This document shows, in pieces, positions 43,372-54,581 of a stretch of DNA of 64,000 nt; position 1 is the first letter of the stretch, and each line of letters starts with the position of its first letter. The DNA is from Brevibacillus panacihumi W25 (GTDB lineage Bacteria; Bacillota; Bacilli; Brevibacillales; Brevibacillaceae), in NCBI RefSeq assembly GCF_000503775.1, contig NZ_KI629785.1, positions 929,501-993,500 of the forward strand, given 5' to 3'. The notes beneath the pieces are model-generated. The model saw nothing but the letters and a program-made list of their open reading frames with translations. It was not told where the DNA came from and searched no databases. Position numbers and translations under genes: made by a program.

Positions 43372-43698
43372 CTATTTTTGCTTCTCCAAAAGGTCCCAGT
43401 ATCGTTGTACGGCTGATTGCAAAGCGACGATGATCGCCTGCTGGGACGGAGCAAAGTAGTGGCTTTGAATGCGCTGAATCAACGGCTCCAAGCCATGATC
43501 GAGCTGGTAGCCGATCAGCAGCCTCTCAAAAAAGTTTTTGGTCAAGGCGGCCACAAAGGTAAATTCCACTCCAACAATCTTGTGCGAGATAAGGTCGACT
43601 TCCAAAACAATACCCGCATGCTTGTATACCTCATACATGGAAGTACCTTGGGGAGCCTTGGAATAGCCTGTGACTAGAACTGTATTCAATTCCTCCAT
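43372..43698 (-). CDS. DUF3870 protein, first gene of the catabolic cluster
   Basis: A 108-residue protein with AAGGGACG before its ATG. It fits DUF3870: VLVTGYSKAPQGTSMYEVYKHAGIVLEVD, KIVGVEFTFVAALTKNFFERLLIGY and SHYFAPSQQAIIVALQSAVQRYW (each cited in part). The domain is small and of unknown function and is often found beside catabolic genes, where a sensing or regulatory role is suspected. A strong promoter precedes it, and the conserved hairpin element follows it, so it may be the lead gene of the whole operon. Confidence 0.8.
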   Translation of the reverse strand: MEELNTVLVTGYSKAPQGTSMYEVYKHAGIVLEVDLISHKIVGVEFTFVAALTKNFFERLLIGYQLDHGLEPLIQRIQSHYFAPSQQAIIVALQSAVQRYWDLLEKQK

Positions 43699-43732
43699 GG
43701 TGCACGTCCCTTATCTTTTTTCAATTAGGAAC

Positions 43733-43762
43733 ATTATAAAAATACGGAATATTTATTGTCAA
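43733..43762 (-). promoter_or_regulatory. Promoter of the catabolic cluster
   Basis: On the minus strand TTGACA (43762-43757), 18 bp, TATAAT (43738-43733): both hexamers match the sigma-A consensus exactly. Confidence 0.85.
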
Positions 43763-43829
43763 TCATGGATCTTGTTTTTTTTAGAATTTCTTAACTTGTG
43801 CCCTGTTTTGTAAACTTGCGATTGTATCA

Positions 43830-44461
43830 TCAATTGCCCTCTTTTCTCTTATATTTGCCAAACCCAACCTGGTCTACCTCATGCACACCGAGATGATGCA
43901 AGATGTAGATTCCGTCCTTTTCTCTCTGCATCGTCGCGAACTTTGTATTCATCCCGGACCAGCCCTCAGTACCGTCTTCGGAGTAGTTGCCCGTGGCAAA
44001 AAGTTGCGCATTTTCCTTGCTGTTCCACAGGGTAACGGTACGTCCCTTGACCTCAGGCAGTTGGTTCAGGATGCGCAGGATGTAGAGCTTTTGCAGATCC
44101 GTGTTGCGAGGTACTTCCTCACGGTATATCGGCGAGTACACGACCGTTTTCTCTTCATCGTCGGCAATGATTTCAAATGGAAAATCCTCATCATCCCCAT
44201 TCAGGACTTGCGAGACAAAACGCTGGTATGATGCAAATGCTTCTCGGTCTCCTCCAACTCTTTTTGCAGGCCTTCCTGCTCCCCCACGTTTGCTTTTACC
44301 TTCATGGACAACGTGGCGATCTGCTGCTGCAATTGCTGGTTTTCTTTTTCTGCATCGAGGGTTTTTTTAGCATGTTCGTCCTGGATCGAAGTCAGGCTGA
44401 ACCACCAAATCCCTGCTGTAGCCACACACCCTACGAACAATCCGAGAAAAAATTGTTTCAT
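43830..44461 (-). pseudogene. Frameshifted membrane-anchored coiled-coil protein
   Basis: Starts at the ATG at 44461 behind GGGGGATC. The first frame gives a membrane helix (KQFFLGLFVGCVATAGIWWF), then a coiled coil (EKENQQLQQQIATLSMKVKA), and breaks near 44215-44230 after EKHLHH with a stop soon after. In the next frame the sequence continues without gap: QRFVSQVLNGDDEDFPFEII, then VVYSPIYREEVPRNTDLQKL, ending near HLGVHEVDQVGFGKYKRKEG. Joined, it would be about 210 residues, anchored in the membrane with an extracellular domain. No slippery site is seen, so a true mutation or a sequencing error is more likely than programmed shifting. Function unknown. Confidence 0.7.
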
Positions 44462-44634
44462 ATCCTGATCCCCCTTGAAAACACCCCTGCGCCTTTTCGA
44501 CTTCATCATAGATAGAGACGTAATGAAGCAAAAAAAGGATACCTGCCTGTCCGCGCATTGGCATCTCCCACTAAGTATGATATCTTCAAGCCATATAGAA
44601 TGGTGTTACTATCTACGGGAAGCGAGGAGTTACT

Positions 44635-45339
44635 TTGACGATTACGATCTTGTTGTTTGCCGGACTTGCCGAACGAGCCAACCAGCGAGAGATTCAGCTT
44701 ACCCTGCCTGAACAGGCGACGGTGCGTGATTTGTTGCAGGCAGCAGCCGAACAGTATCCCGCCCTCTCTCCCTTGCTCGGCAGTTGTTTTGTCTCTCTCA
44801 ATCACGAATATGCGGCACCCGATCACGTCATTCAAGCAAGTGACGAGATTGCCCTCCTGCCCCCTGTCAGCGGCGGAGAAGAGCCCTTGTTTTCGATTAC
44901 GACGGAGCCGCTCAGCGCAGACAAGCTGATCCGTCTGGTGAGCAATCCGCATGCTGGCGCGGTCCTTACCTTTGTCGGAACCGTGCGTGAATTTACACAT
45001 GGACAGCGTACGGTCTATCTTTCCTATGAAGCTTACGCCCCCATGGCTGTTGAAAAAATGAAGCAGATCGCCGCCGAGATCGACGAGCGCTGGCCCGGTG
45101 CGCGGGTAGCGATGCAGCATCGCATCGGAGATCTGCAAATCGAAGAAATCGCCGTGATCGTCGCGGTTGCCACACCACACCGCAACGAATCCTTTGAAGC
45201 AGGCCGCTACGCCATCGAAAGGCTAAAGCAAATCGTTCCCATCTGGAAGAAAGAGATGTGGGAGGATGGCAGCGAGTGGAAAGGACATCAGCAAGGTCCG
45301 TGGAACCCGCTGGCGACCTACGATAAAGGGGGCCAGTAA
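44635..45339 (+). CDS. MoaD-MoaE fusion (molybdopterin synthase)
   Basis: TTG start behind GCGAGGAG; 234 residues. Residues 1-81 are a complete MoaD (ITILLFAGLAERANQREIQL to ALLPPVSGG) ending in the Gly80-Gly81 that must carry a thiocarboxylate. Residues 82-234 are MoaE with LTFVGTVREFTHGQRTV, the RIGDLQIEEIAVIVAVATPH stretch and the catalytic Lys region PIWKKEMW. MoaD needs a free C-terminal glycine, so the fusion would have to be cut after Gly81, as reported for the Mycobacterium MoaX fusion. The MoeB/ThiF-like gene that would activate MoaD lies 3 bp downstream. Confidence 0.92.
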   Translation: MTITILLFAGLAERANQREIQLTLPEQATVRDLLQAAAEQYPALSPLLGSCFVSLNHEYAAPDHVIQASDEIALLPPVSGGEEPLFSITTEPLSADKLIRLVSNPHAGAVLTFVGTVREFTHGQRTVYLSYEAYAPMAVEKMKQIAAEIDERWPGARVAMQHRIGDLQIEEIAVIVAVATPHRNESFEAGRYAIERLKQIVPIWKKEMWEDGSEWKGHQQGPWNPLATYDKGGQ

Positions 45340-45342
45340 CAC

Positions 45343-46368
45343 GTGGACACGCGATATTCCCGTCAAATCCTGTTCGCCCCGATCGGACGGGCAGGCCAGG
45401 AAAAACTGCGTCAAAGCCGGGTAGCCATCGTCGGGATGGGCGCGCTGGGGACCGTCTTGTCCAACCATATGGTGCGGGCCGGGGTAGGTTTTGTGCGATT
45501 GATCGACCGCGATTTTGTAGAGCCGAGCAATCTGCAGCGGCAGATGCTGTACGATGAAGCAGACGCTGCCGAGCATATGCCAAAGTCGATTGCGGCACAC
45601 GCCAAGCTCTCCCGCATCAATTCCGAGGTTGCCATCGAGCCGATTGTTGCCGACCTGACAGCTTTCAATGCGGAACAGTGGCTGACAGACGTGGACCTCG
45701 TGCTGGATGCGACGGATAATTTTCAGGTTCGCTACCTCGTGAATGACGTCTGCGTCAAACACGGGATTCCCTGGGTCTACGGCGGAGCAGTGAGCGCGAC
45801 CGGAACCTTTACCACGATTCGTCCGGGTGTCACTCCCTGCCTGCGCTGTCTGTTCCCGGAAGCACCCCGTCCAGGCGAGATGGCGACGTGTGATACGGCT
45901 GGCGGGATTGGCCCGATTATCCATATCATCGCTTCGTATCAAGCGACAGAAGCCTTCAAAATCCTGATTGGAGCGGAAGAAGCCTTCAACCCCAATCTGG
46001 AGCATTTCGACATCTGGAACAACCATCATCAGCAGATCAAGGTCGCCCATGCGCGGCACGCGAATTGTCCTTGCTGCGGTCAGCGGGAATTTTCCTTTTT
46101 GAATCCAGACACCCAGGACGGACAGGCCGTATCGCTATGCGGGCGAGATACCGTGCAGATCTCGCCTCTCGACAGCATGTCGCTCGATCTGGATGCACTT
46201 GCCAGCCGGCTTGAAGCATTGGGGCAGGTGGAGCGCAACAAGTTTTTGCTGCGGTTCCACGTCGCTCCCCATACGCTGGTCGTATTCCCGGACGGTCGGG
46301 TGCTCGTGCAAGGAACGGATGACGTCAGCCAAGCCAGGACTCTCCACGCCAAATATATTGGCGCATAA
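45343..46368 (+). CDS. MoeB/ThiF-family MoaD adenylyltransferase
   Basis: GTG start behind AAAGGGGGCC; 341 residues. The Rossmann core (RVAIVGMGALGTVLSNHMVR, IDRDFVEPSNLQRQMLYDE, DLVLDATDNFQVRYLVND) is that of E1-like enzymes, and the structural zinc is held by CLRC (about 166-169) and CPCC (about 245-248). It should adenylate the C-terminal glycine of MoaD using ATP. The last 90 residues lack a rhodanese Cys but read like a short ubiquitin-like beta-grasp tail (FLLRFHVAPHTLVVFPDGRV). The operon ends at a strong terminator. Confidence 0.88.
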   Translation: MDTRYSRQILFAPIGRAGQEKLRQSRVAIVGMGALGTVLSNHMVRAGVGFVRLIDRDFVEPSNLQRQMLYDEADAAEHMPKSIAAHAKLSRINSEVAIEPIVADLTAFNAEQWLTDVDLVLDATDNFQVRYLVNDVCVKHGIPWVYGGAVSATGTFTTIRPGVTPCLRCLFPEAPRPGEMATCDTAGGIGPIIHIIASYQATEAFKILIGAEEAFNPNLEHFDIWNNHHQQIKVAHARHANCPCCGQREFSFLNPDTQDGQAVSLCGRDTVQISPLDSMSLDLDALASRLEALGQVERNKFLLRFHVAPHTLVVFPDGRVLVQGTDDVSQARTLHAKYIGA

Positions 46369-46394
46369 CGAACCATTCCTTTTTCAGGGACAAC

Positions 46395-46446
46395 AAAGAA
46401 GGGCGATCTCAGCCGTCGGATATCGACGGCGAGATCGCCCTTCTTT
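46395..46446. terminator. Strong bidirectional terminator
   Basis: AAAGAAGGGCGATCTC pairs with GAGATCGCCCTTCTTT, with an inner CCGTCG/CGACGG stem. Confidence 0.95.
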
Positions 46447-46470
46447 GCTTGATTCGCTGGCTTAATCCAG

Positions 46471-47541
46471 TCATGGTTCCACTCTTTTTGCCATCTCAGG
46501 CAGCGTAACGGTAAAAGTCGTTCCCTTTCCCAACTCGCTTGACACGGCAATCGTGCCATGATGCAGATCGATGATTTTCTTCACGATCGAAAGCCCCAGC
46601 CCACTTCCGCCGCCTCCGGTGCGGGTTCGCGACTTGTCTGCCTTATAGAATCGCTCGAAAATGCGCTCCTGATCCTCTTTGGCAATTCCGATGCCCGTAT
46701 CGGTTATGCGTACGATCACATCTTGTTCTTGGCGATGCATCTGAATCCCCAGTCTTCCGCCTTGCGAGGAAAACTTGATGCTGTTGCTGATCAGATTGTT
46801 CCAGACTTGGCTCAGCATCTCCTCATCGGCGACGATCTCCACCTTCTCCAAGGCGATATCCAAGTCTAAGTCCTTCTCCAGCCATTGCGGCTCACACGCC
46901 AGAATAATGCGGCGCAATTGCTGATCCAGGCTGTAGGCCTTGCGCTCGACGGGATGATGCTTACCCTCCAGCGACGTCAGTTTGAGCAGATTGTCGCTGA
47001 TCTTGGACAGTCTGGCGCTCTCCGCCTCAATGATTTCGAGATAATGCAGCTGTTCCTCGCGTGTGAGATTGTCATTTTGCAATGCCCTGGCAAAGCCGCT
47101 GATCGAGGTCAATGGAGACTGAATCTCATGGGAGACGTTCGAAATAAACTCTTGGCGCAATTTCTCCATCTCACTCAGCTGTTCTGCCATGTGGTTGATG
47201 CCGTCGACCAGCTCGCCCCAGTGACGGTCCATTTTCACATCGAGGTTGACGCTGAAATCCCCCTTGGCAATTCGGCGCAGCGCATCGATCAGCATGCGAA
47301 AGAGATCGAGATGACGCCTTGGAAACAGCCTGGAGGCCAGAAACATCACCCCCAGGAAGATGAAAAATCCGAGAAAGCTATGGATCAGCGCCAGAGAAAA
47401 GTCAGTAGCCTCGGGCCATATTTTGGGGTACAAAGCTGACGTAATGCCATAGGCCGCCGACCAACAGCCGGCCAGCAGGATCAAAAAGGCAAGGAGGCCG
47501 AGCAACCTGACAACGTAGCGCCACCCACGCCACGTTTTCAT
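46471..47541 (-). CDS. Sensor histidine kinase
   Basis: A 356-residue kinase. Two membrane helices (about 12-33 and 48-70) enclose only a short extracellular loop, then a HAMP-like segment (about 75-125), the phosphorylated His in FISNVSHEIQSPLTSISG (about 139), N box NNLISNSIKF, and G boxes DTGIGIAKEDQERIFERFYK and GGGGSGLGLSIVKKII. The small sensor loop suggests an intramembrane-sensing type, often for cell-envelope stress. Its start overlaps the response regulator stop by 4 bp, and the ABC exporter lies just before that. Confidence 0.95.
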   Translation of the reverse strand: MKTWRGWRYVVRLLGLLAFLILLAGCWSAAYGITSALYPKIWPEATDFSLALIHSFLGFFIFLGVMFLASRLFPRRHLDLFRMLIDALRRIAKGDFSVNLDVKMDRHWGELVDGINHMAEQLSEMEKLRQEFISNVSHEIQSPLTSISGFARALQNDNLTREEQLHYLEIIEAESARLSKISDNLLKLTSLEGKHHPVERKAYSLDQQLRRIILACEPQWLEKDLDLDIALEKVEIVADEEMLSQVWNNLISNSIKFSSQGGRLGIQMHRQEQDVIVRITDTGIGIAKEDQERIFERFYKADKSRTRTGGGGSGLGLSIVKKIIDLHHGTIAVSSELGKGTTFTVTLPEMAKRVEP

Positions 47542-48212
47542 GGAAGCACCTCCAAGCGATAGCCGAGACCGCGAACCGTTCGGATCAAAAAGCCGTATTC
47601 CTCAGCAGCGAACCGCTCGCGCAACCGATTGATATGCACATCCACGGTACGCTCATTTCCTTCAAAATCATACCCCCAGATTTGTTCAATCAATTGCTCG
47701 CGGGAGAGCGTTTTTCCCGAATAGCTGGCCAGCATAAACAGCAGCTCAAATTCTTTGAGCGGGATCGTCAACAGTTTGTCATCCTGCGTGATTTCGAATG
47801 TTTGCCGATTTATTTGCAAGCTGCCCACCTGCACGATATGGGAAGCAGCGATGCGGTACCGCTTCAGCAATGCCTTGACCCGGACCACCAGCTCCGCAGG
47901 CTCGAAAGGTTTGACGAGATAATCGTCGGTGCCAAGCTCAAAGCCTTTGATCTTCTGCGACGTCTCCCCCTTTGCCGTCAGCATCAGCAGCGGAATGTCG
48001 TACATTTTGCGCAGCTCACGGCACAGCTCCCAGCCATCCATGTTGGGCATCATGATGTCGAGGACAACCAGATCAGCAGGGGTGTGTTCCAGTCGGGCGA
48101 GAGCCTCCTGACCATCCGCCGCTTCCACGATGTCAAAGCCTTCACGCTGTAAAAAGACTCGAACCAGCTCGCGAATATACGGATCATCGTCAACCACCAT
48201 GATTTTTGCCAA
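47538..48212 (-). CDS. OmpR-family response regulator
   Basis: TTG start with AAGGAGGTG 8 bp upstream, inside the last codons of the ABC exporter; 224 residues. Receiver domain: acidic pair VVDDDPYI, phospho-acceptor Asp in ADLVVLDIMMPNMDGW (about 52), Thr in LLMLTAKGE and Lys in DDYLVKPFEPAELV. C-terminal winged helix: LLTIPLKEFELLFMLASYSG, EQLIEQIWGYDFEGNERTVD, HINRLRERF. It works with the kinase encoded next, and probably regulates the ABC exporter. Confidence 0.95.
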   Translation of the reverse strand: MAKIMVVDDDPYIRELVRVFLQREGFDIVEAADGQEALARLEHTPADLVVLDIMMPNMDGWELCRELRKMYDIPLLMLTAKGETSQKIKGFELGTDDYLVKPFEPAELVVRVKALLKRYRIAASHIVQVGSLQINRQTFEITQDDKLLTIPLKEFELLFMLASYSGKTLSREQLIEQIWGYDFEGNERTVDVHINRLRERFAAEEYGFLIRTVRGLGYRLEVLP

Positions 48213-49974
48213 CGGGCTGCACCTCCTTCACACGCAATTGTTGGGTAGCAAATTCACGGTACATCGCATGAGTTGAAAACAGTTCAGCGTGCGTACCTCT
48301 TCCGGTAATTTTTCCCTTTTCCATAAAAAGAATCTGATCAGCATCCACGACGGTAGAGAGGCGATGGGCGATGACGAGCGTCGTACGTCCCTTCATGAGA
48401 TTGGCAAGCGCCTGCTGGACGATCCATTCCGATGTGCTGTCCAAGCTCGAGGTCGCTTCATCCAACATGAGAATTTGCGGATCTCGCAGCAAAGCGCGAG
48501 CGATGCCGATGCGCTGGCGTTGCCCTCCAGAAAGCTTGACACCTCTCTCCCCCACCTGCGTGTCGTACCCATCAGGAAATTCCTCGATAAACTCGTCTTC
48601 ATAGGCCATGGCAGCCGCCTGCTTCAACTCATCTTCGCTGATCTCACGCGACAAACCATAGCAAATATTTTCCCGGATCGTTCCGGCGATCAACGGGCTC
48701 TCCTGTGATACATACCCAATCTTGCTACGCCAGGACGCCAATGTAAAGTCTTGGATAGCTTCGTTCCCGAGACGTATCTCGCCGCTTTGCGGCTGGTAAT
48801 AGCGTTCAAGCAAGGAAAACATGGTCGTTTTTCCACTTCCGCTCGGTCCGACAATCGCCGTGACCTTCCCGGGATCAATCGTGAAGCTGACATCGTCCAG
48901 AATCCTTTCACCGCCATCCTCGTAGGCGAAGTGAATATGCTCCACACGAATAGGCATCTCCATATTCTCCACGCTTTTCCCTAAGGCATGGTCTTCCTCT
49001 TCAGCTCCCAATGTAACGATGATTCGCTCCGTCGCTCCCATCGCCTTTTGCAATTGGGTAAAAAAGTGCGTGAATTGCCCCATCGGCATGATGATTTGAA
49101 CGAGGTATAAGATGAAGGCGACCAATTCCCCGGCCGTCAGCGCGCCAGTGGACACGCGCATGCCGCCATAGCCCATGATCACGACCAGAAGCACCATGAT
49201 GATGAAGGACATGAGCGGCCCGATCATCGCCTGGACTCTGCCTTCCTTGACCCCGAAGCGGAACAGGTTGTCGATGCCTTTTTTTCCGTTCTCATACTCT
49301 AACGGCTCGGCATTGGAGGATTTGACCAGACGTATCTCGGAGAGCACCTGACTCATGATCGCGGTAAAGCTGGCCGTCTCATCCTGCAAGCCTTTGGAGA
49401 TCCGATACATCTGACGCCCCAAGGGAAGCAGGATAGCAAAAGAGATAGGGACGGCAATGAGGATCACCAGCGTCATCTGCCAATCGAGGTAAAAGAGCGT
49501 TGCTAGTGAACCGATGATCGCAATCACACCGGTAAAGAAGTTGGACAGATGCTCGGAAATCAGACTTTTGACGACACCGGTGTCATTCGTCATCCGGCTG
49601 ATGGTGTCCCCTGTCTGGTGATTGTCATAGTAGGAGACCGGCAGCACCAGCAGCTTTTTCCACAGACGATCCCGCAATGCTGCTACGATGCTTTGCCCGA
49701 CATGATTGAGCAAATAGATCGAAAGCCCTCCGGCGACAGCTTGCGCGACAAAGGCGAGCGCCAGAAGCGCGATTTGCCCCCTGCTGATGTCCGAAATCGT
49801 GAAGCTATCCACGAGATCTCGGGTAAAAAGCGGAATCACCAAGCTGACCAAAGTCGTGGCAACACTGAGGAACAGTGCAATGCCGATTTTCAGCTTGGAA
49901 GGCTTCGTTTCTTTTATTAATTGAAAGAAAGGGCGCCAGCTTGCCTTTGTTCGATCCGTTTTATCTGTTTTCAT
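48190..49974 (-). CDS. ABC exporter half-transporter (BmrA-type)
   Basis: Start at the ATG at 49974 behind GGGAGG; 594 residues, the length of BmrA. Six membrane helices in residues 30-330 are followed by the ATPase: Walker A GPSGSGKTT (about 385), signature KLSGGQRQRIGIARALLRDP, Walker B ILMLDEATSSLDS, and H-loop VIAHRLSTVVDADQI. It should work as a homodimer pumping drugs, lipids or peptides out. The two-component system follows with coding overlap, a layout common for exporters induced by envelope-active compounds. Confidence 0.92.
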   Translation of the reverse strand: MKTDKTDRTKASWRPFFQLIKETKPSKLKIGIALFLSVATTLVSLVIPLFTRDLVDSFTISDISRGQIALLALAFVAQAVAGGLSIYLLNHVGQSIVAALRDRLWKKLLVLPVSYYDNHQTGDTISRMTNDTGVVKSLISEHLSNFFTGVIAIIGSLATLFYLDWQMTLVILIAVPISFAILLPLGRQMYRISKGLQDETASFTAIMSQVLSEIRLVKSSNAEPLEYENGKKGIDNLFRFGVKEGRVQAMIGPLMSFIIMVLLVVIMGYGGMRVSTGALTAGELVAFILYLVQIIMPMGQFTHFFTQLQKAMGATERIIVTLGAEEEDHALGKSVENMEMPIRVEHIHFAYEDGGERILDDVSFTIDPGKVTAIVGPSGSGKTTMFSLLERYYQPQSGEIRLGNEAIQDFTLASWRSKIGYVSQESPLIAGTIRENICYGLSREISEDELKQAAAMAYEDEFIEEFPDGYDTQVGERGVKLSGGQRQRIGIARALLRDPQILMLDEATSSLDSTSEWIVQQALANLMKGRTTLVIAHRLSTVVDADQILFMEKGKITGRGTHAELFSTHAMYREFATQQLRVKEVQPVGKNHGG

Positions 49975-50232
49975 GTAAGATCCTCCCTGTTTCAAGATCG
50001 CTGTCCTCCCGATACCGCAGGAGAAACGAGCGTTTTTTCCTTGCAAGAGAAAAAATACCGCATGAATGTAAACGGAATATAAACGGAATAATACGGGAGA
50101 CTGGGTCATTTTTTTATTTTATTTCGTTCCAATTTTGTTTTCAGATTATTTTTGTATATAAATGATGAATTTGGGGTAGAAGACAGGAGCCAAATCGAGT
50201 ATAATAGGTTCGTAATTAATAAACGAAACTTA

Positions 50233-50249
50233 GTTTCATCAGATGAAAC
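50233..50249. promoter_or_regulatory. Palindrome upstream of aconitase
   Basis: GTTTCATCAGATGAAAC is a perfect 8-bp dyad with a one-base centre, 30 bp before the start codon and 28 bp after a TATAAT at 50200-50205. An overlapping GAAACTTAGTTTC repeat precedes it. The core GTTTCA-N5-TGAAAC recurs upstream of the IclR gene at 56548-56564. Confidence 0.6.
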
Positions 50250-50278
50250 CCCAAGTTGACCAAGGGAGGTTGTATACA

Positions 50279-53008
<2,730 letters not shown>

Positions 53009-53051
53009 AATCTAGTTTTTCAAATACGTCTGATACAGCACCCACCCATAT

Positions 53052-53092
53052 AAAAGAGGCAGGCATCGCATATGCGATGACCTGCCTCTTTT
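53052..53092. terminator. Bidirectional terminator after aconitase
   Basis: AAAAGAGGCAGG pairs with CCTGCCTCTTTT, enclosing an inner ATCGCA/TGCGAT stem. Confidence 0.95.
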
Positions 53093-53098
53093 GCTTGT

Positions 53099-54013
53099 TC
53101 ATTTTTCGATCTGCTCGACGCTCACACTGCTCTTTCTTTTACCGCCGACAATCCCCGATGCAACCGTAACTCCCAGGAAGACCAGCAGACCTCCCCAGAT
53201 TTGCGAAGCGGTGATGCTCTCTCCCAGCAAGACACTGATGATGGCGGTAAAGACGGGAATCAGATTGAGGGTAATCCCGGCTTTGTTGGCTCCCAGAGCA
53301 CGAACCGACGTATTCCAGAAGACGAAGGAGAAGATTGACGGAAACAACACGATATAGAAGAAGCCTGTGATCGCAAGCGGCTGCATCGCTGTCAAGTCTA
53401 CGCCCTGCCAGATAGCAAACGGAAGCATCATCAGGACGGCAAGTACCGTAGAGGACGCTGTCGCGGTAATGGGTGCCACTCCTTTTACCCTTCGTCCGAT
53501 AATGGAATAAAACGTCCAGACCAGGACTGCCCCGATCGCCAGAAGATCTCCACGATTGTACTCCATATGCAGGAGCTGCCCGAGATTTCCCCTCGTCAAT
53601 ACGACGATCACTCCGAGCAAAGAGACCAAAAACCCGACTCCCTGCAAGCCTGTGATCTTTTCGCGCAGCAAGAAAAAGGAGAACAGCACGATGACACCCG
53701 GATTGAGGGCAGCCACTAAAGCCGCGTTCGTCGCCGACGTGTATTCCAGCGCCGAGTACAAAAACAGATTGTAGCCAATTACTCCGAAAAGCCCCATGAG
53801 CAGCAGCGGCAGCCATTGCCTGGCCACCTGCTTTGCGTCCGGCTTCTCCATCAGGATGGCCAACGGGATCAAGACGATCAACGCCAGCACCCACCGCGCA
53901 AAGGTGAGCCACAGCGGACTCAACACGGTCACGACGTATTTGCCAAACACAAAATTCCCTGCCCAAAACAGATTGCAGAAAAATAATAGCCACCAGGCAC
54001 GGTGTTTCCCCAA
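53099..54013 (-). CDS. EamA/DMT-family transporter
   Basis: About 304 residues; TTG at 54013 is chosen because AAGGAG lies 7 bp before it, while the GTG 9 bp earlier is too close. Ten hydrophobic segments form the two EamA repeats (WWLLFFCNLFWAGNFVFGKY near the start; IGAVLVWTFYSIIGRRVKG at the second). These are inner-membrane metabolite or drug exporters of 10-TMS type; many efflux amino acids or related compounds. The gene is alone and convergent with aconitase. Confidence 0.88.
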   Translation of the reverse strand: MGKHRAWWLLFFCNLFWAGNFVFGKYVVTVLSPLWLTFARWVLALIVLIPLAILMEKPDAKQVARQWLPLLLMGLFGVIGYNLFLYSALEYTSATNAALVAALNPGVIVLFSFFLLREKITGLQGVGFLVSLLGVIVVLTRGNLGQLLHMEYNRGDLLAIGAVLVWTFYSIIGRRVKGVAPITATASSTVLAVLMMLPFAIWQGVDLTAMQPLAITGFFYIVLFPSIFSFVFWNTSVRALGANKAGITLNLIPVFTAIISVLLGESITASQIWGGLLVFLGVTVASGIVGGKRKSSVSVEQIEK

Positions 54014-54136
54014 CCGTTCCACTCCTTCCCGCTTCCCCGACGCTTGTCCTATCCTATTTTCATTAATATTCCAACTTTACTCGAAGCGAATGGCCACTGT
54101 AAAGAGAAGCCACCCTATCACGGAGGAGGGATTGAA

Positions 54137-54460
54137 ATGGATCGACAGGATTTCGAAAAGATTTACGAGGCTTATAAAACCGATGGCGAGCGCAGAGCAG
54201 TCGTAGAACAAGGAATGATTGAGGATCAAGCAAGCCCCGGTCAGGAACGGATCGTCGCCGTGCGCAAGAACGAGGATGGCGATCTGATCGCCTTTCAAAC
54301 GGAGAGCGGACGCCAGCTGGATTACGTCACAGCCCTGCAGGAAGCGAAAGCGGGAAATCTCGCCCACGTCGATGTGTTTCACAAATACGGGCGTGATATT
54401 TTGCGCAGCGAACCAGACGGGATCAAAGAAAACAACTTGGACAATTTGCCGGAATTTTAG
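54137..54460 (+). CDS. DUF3892 protein
   Basis: Start at the ATG at 54137 behind GGAGGAGGG; 107 residues. Residues 38-85 fit DUF3892: RIVAVRKNEDGDLIAFQTES, GRQLDYVTALQEAKAGNLAHV. The N-terminal helical part (MDRQDFEKIYEAYKTDGER) and the C-terminal RSEPDGIKENNLDNLPEF are polar. The domain's function is unknown. It is a small cytosolic protein with its own terminator. Confidence 0.8.
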   Translation: MDRQDFEKIYEAYKTDGERRAVVEQGMIEDQASPGQERIVAVRKNEDGDLIAFQTESGRQLDYVTALQEAKAGNLAHVDVFHKYGRDILRSEPDGIKENNLDNLPEF

Positions 54461-54476
54461 TTTCAGTAGACCTAAG

Positions 54477-54516
54477 AAAAGCAGGTGCTCTTTTCCGAAG
54501 AGACGCCTGCTTTTTG
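54477..54516 (+). terminator. Terminator after the DUF3892 gene
   Basis: AAAAGCAGG(TG)CTCTT, short loop, AAGAG(AC)GCCTGCTTTTT. Confidence 0.85.
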
Positions 54517-54581
54517 TTTTCCTCACTCCTCTCCCCCCTCTCCCATATCATGGTGAAGAGCCCTGTGAAGGAGAGAATCAC

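Noticed and set aside
43830-44230. Programmed frameshifting in the coiled-coil gene
   Set aside because: No slippery heptamer, internal Shine-Dalgarno or downstream structure was visible at the shift point.
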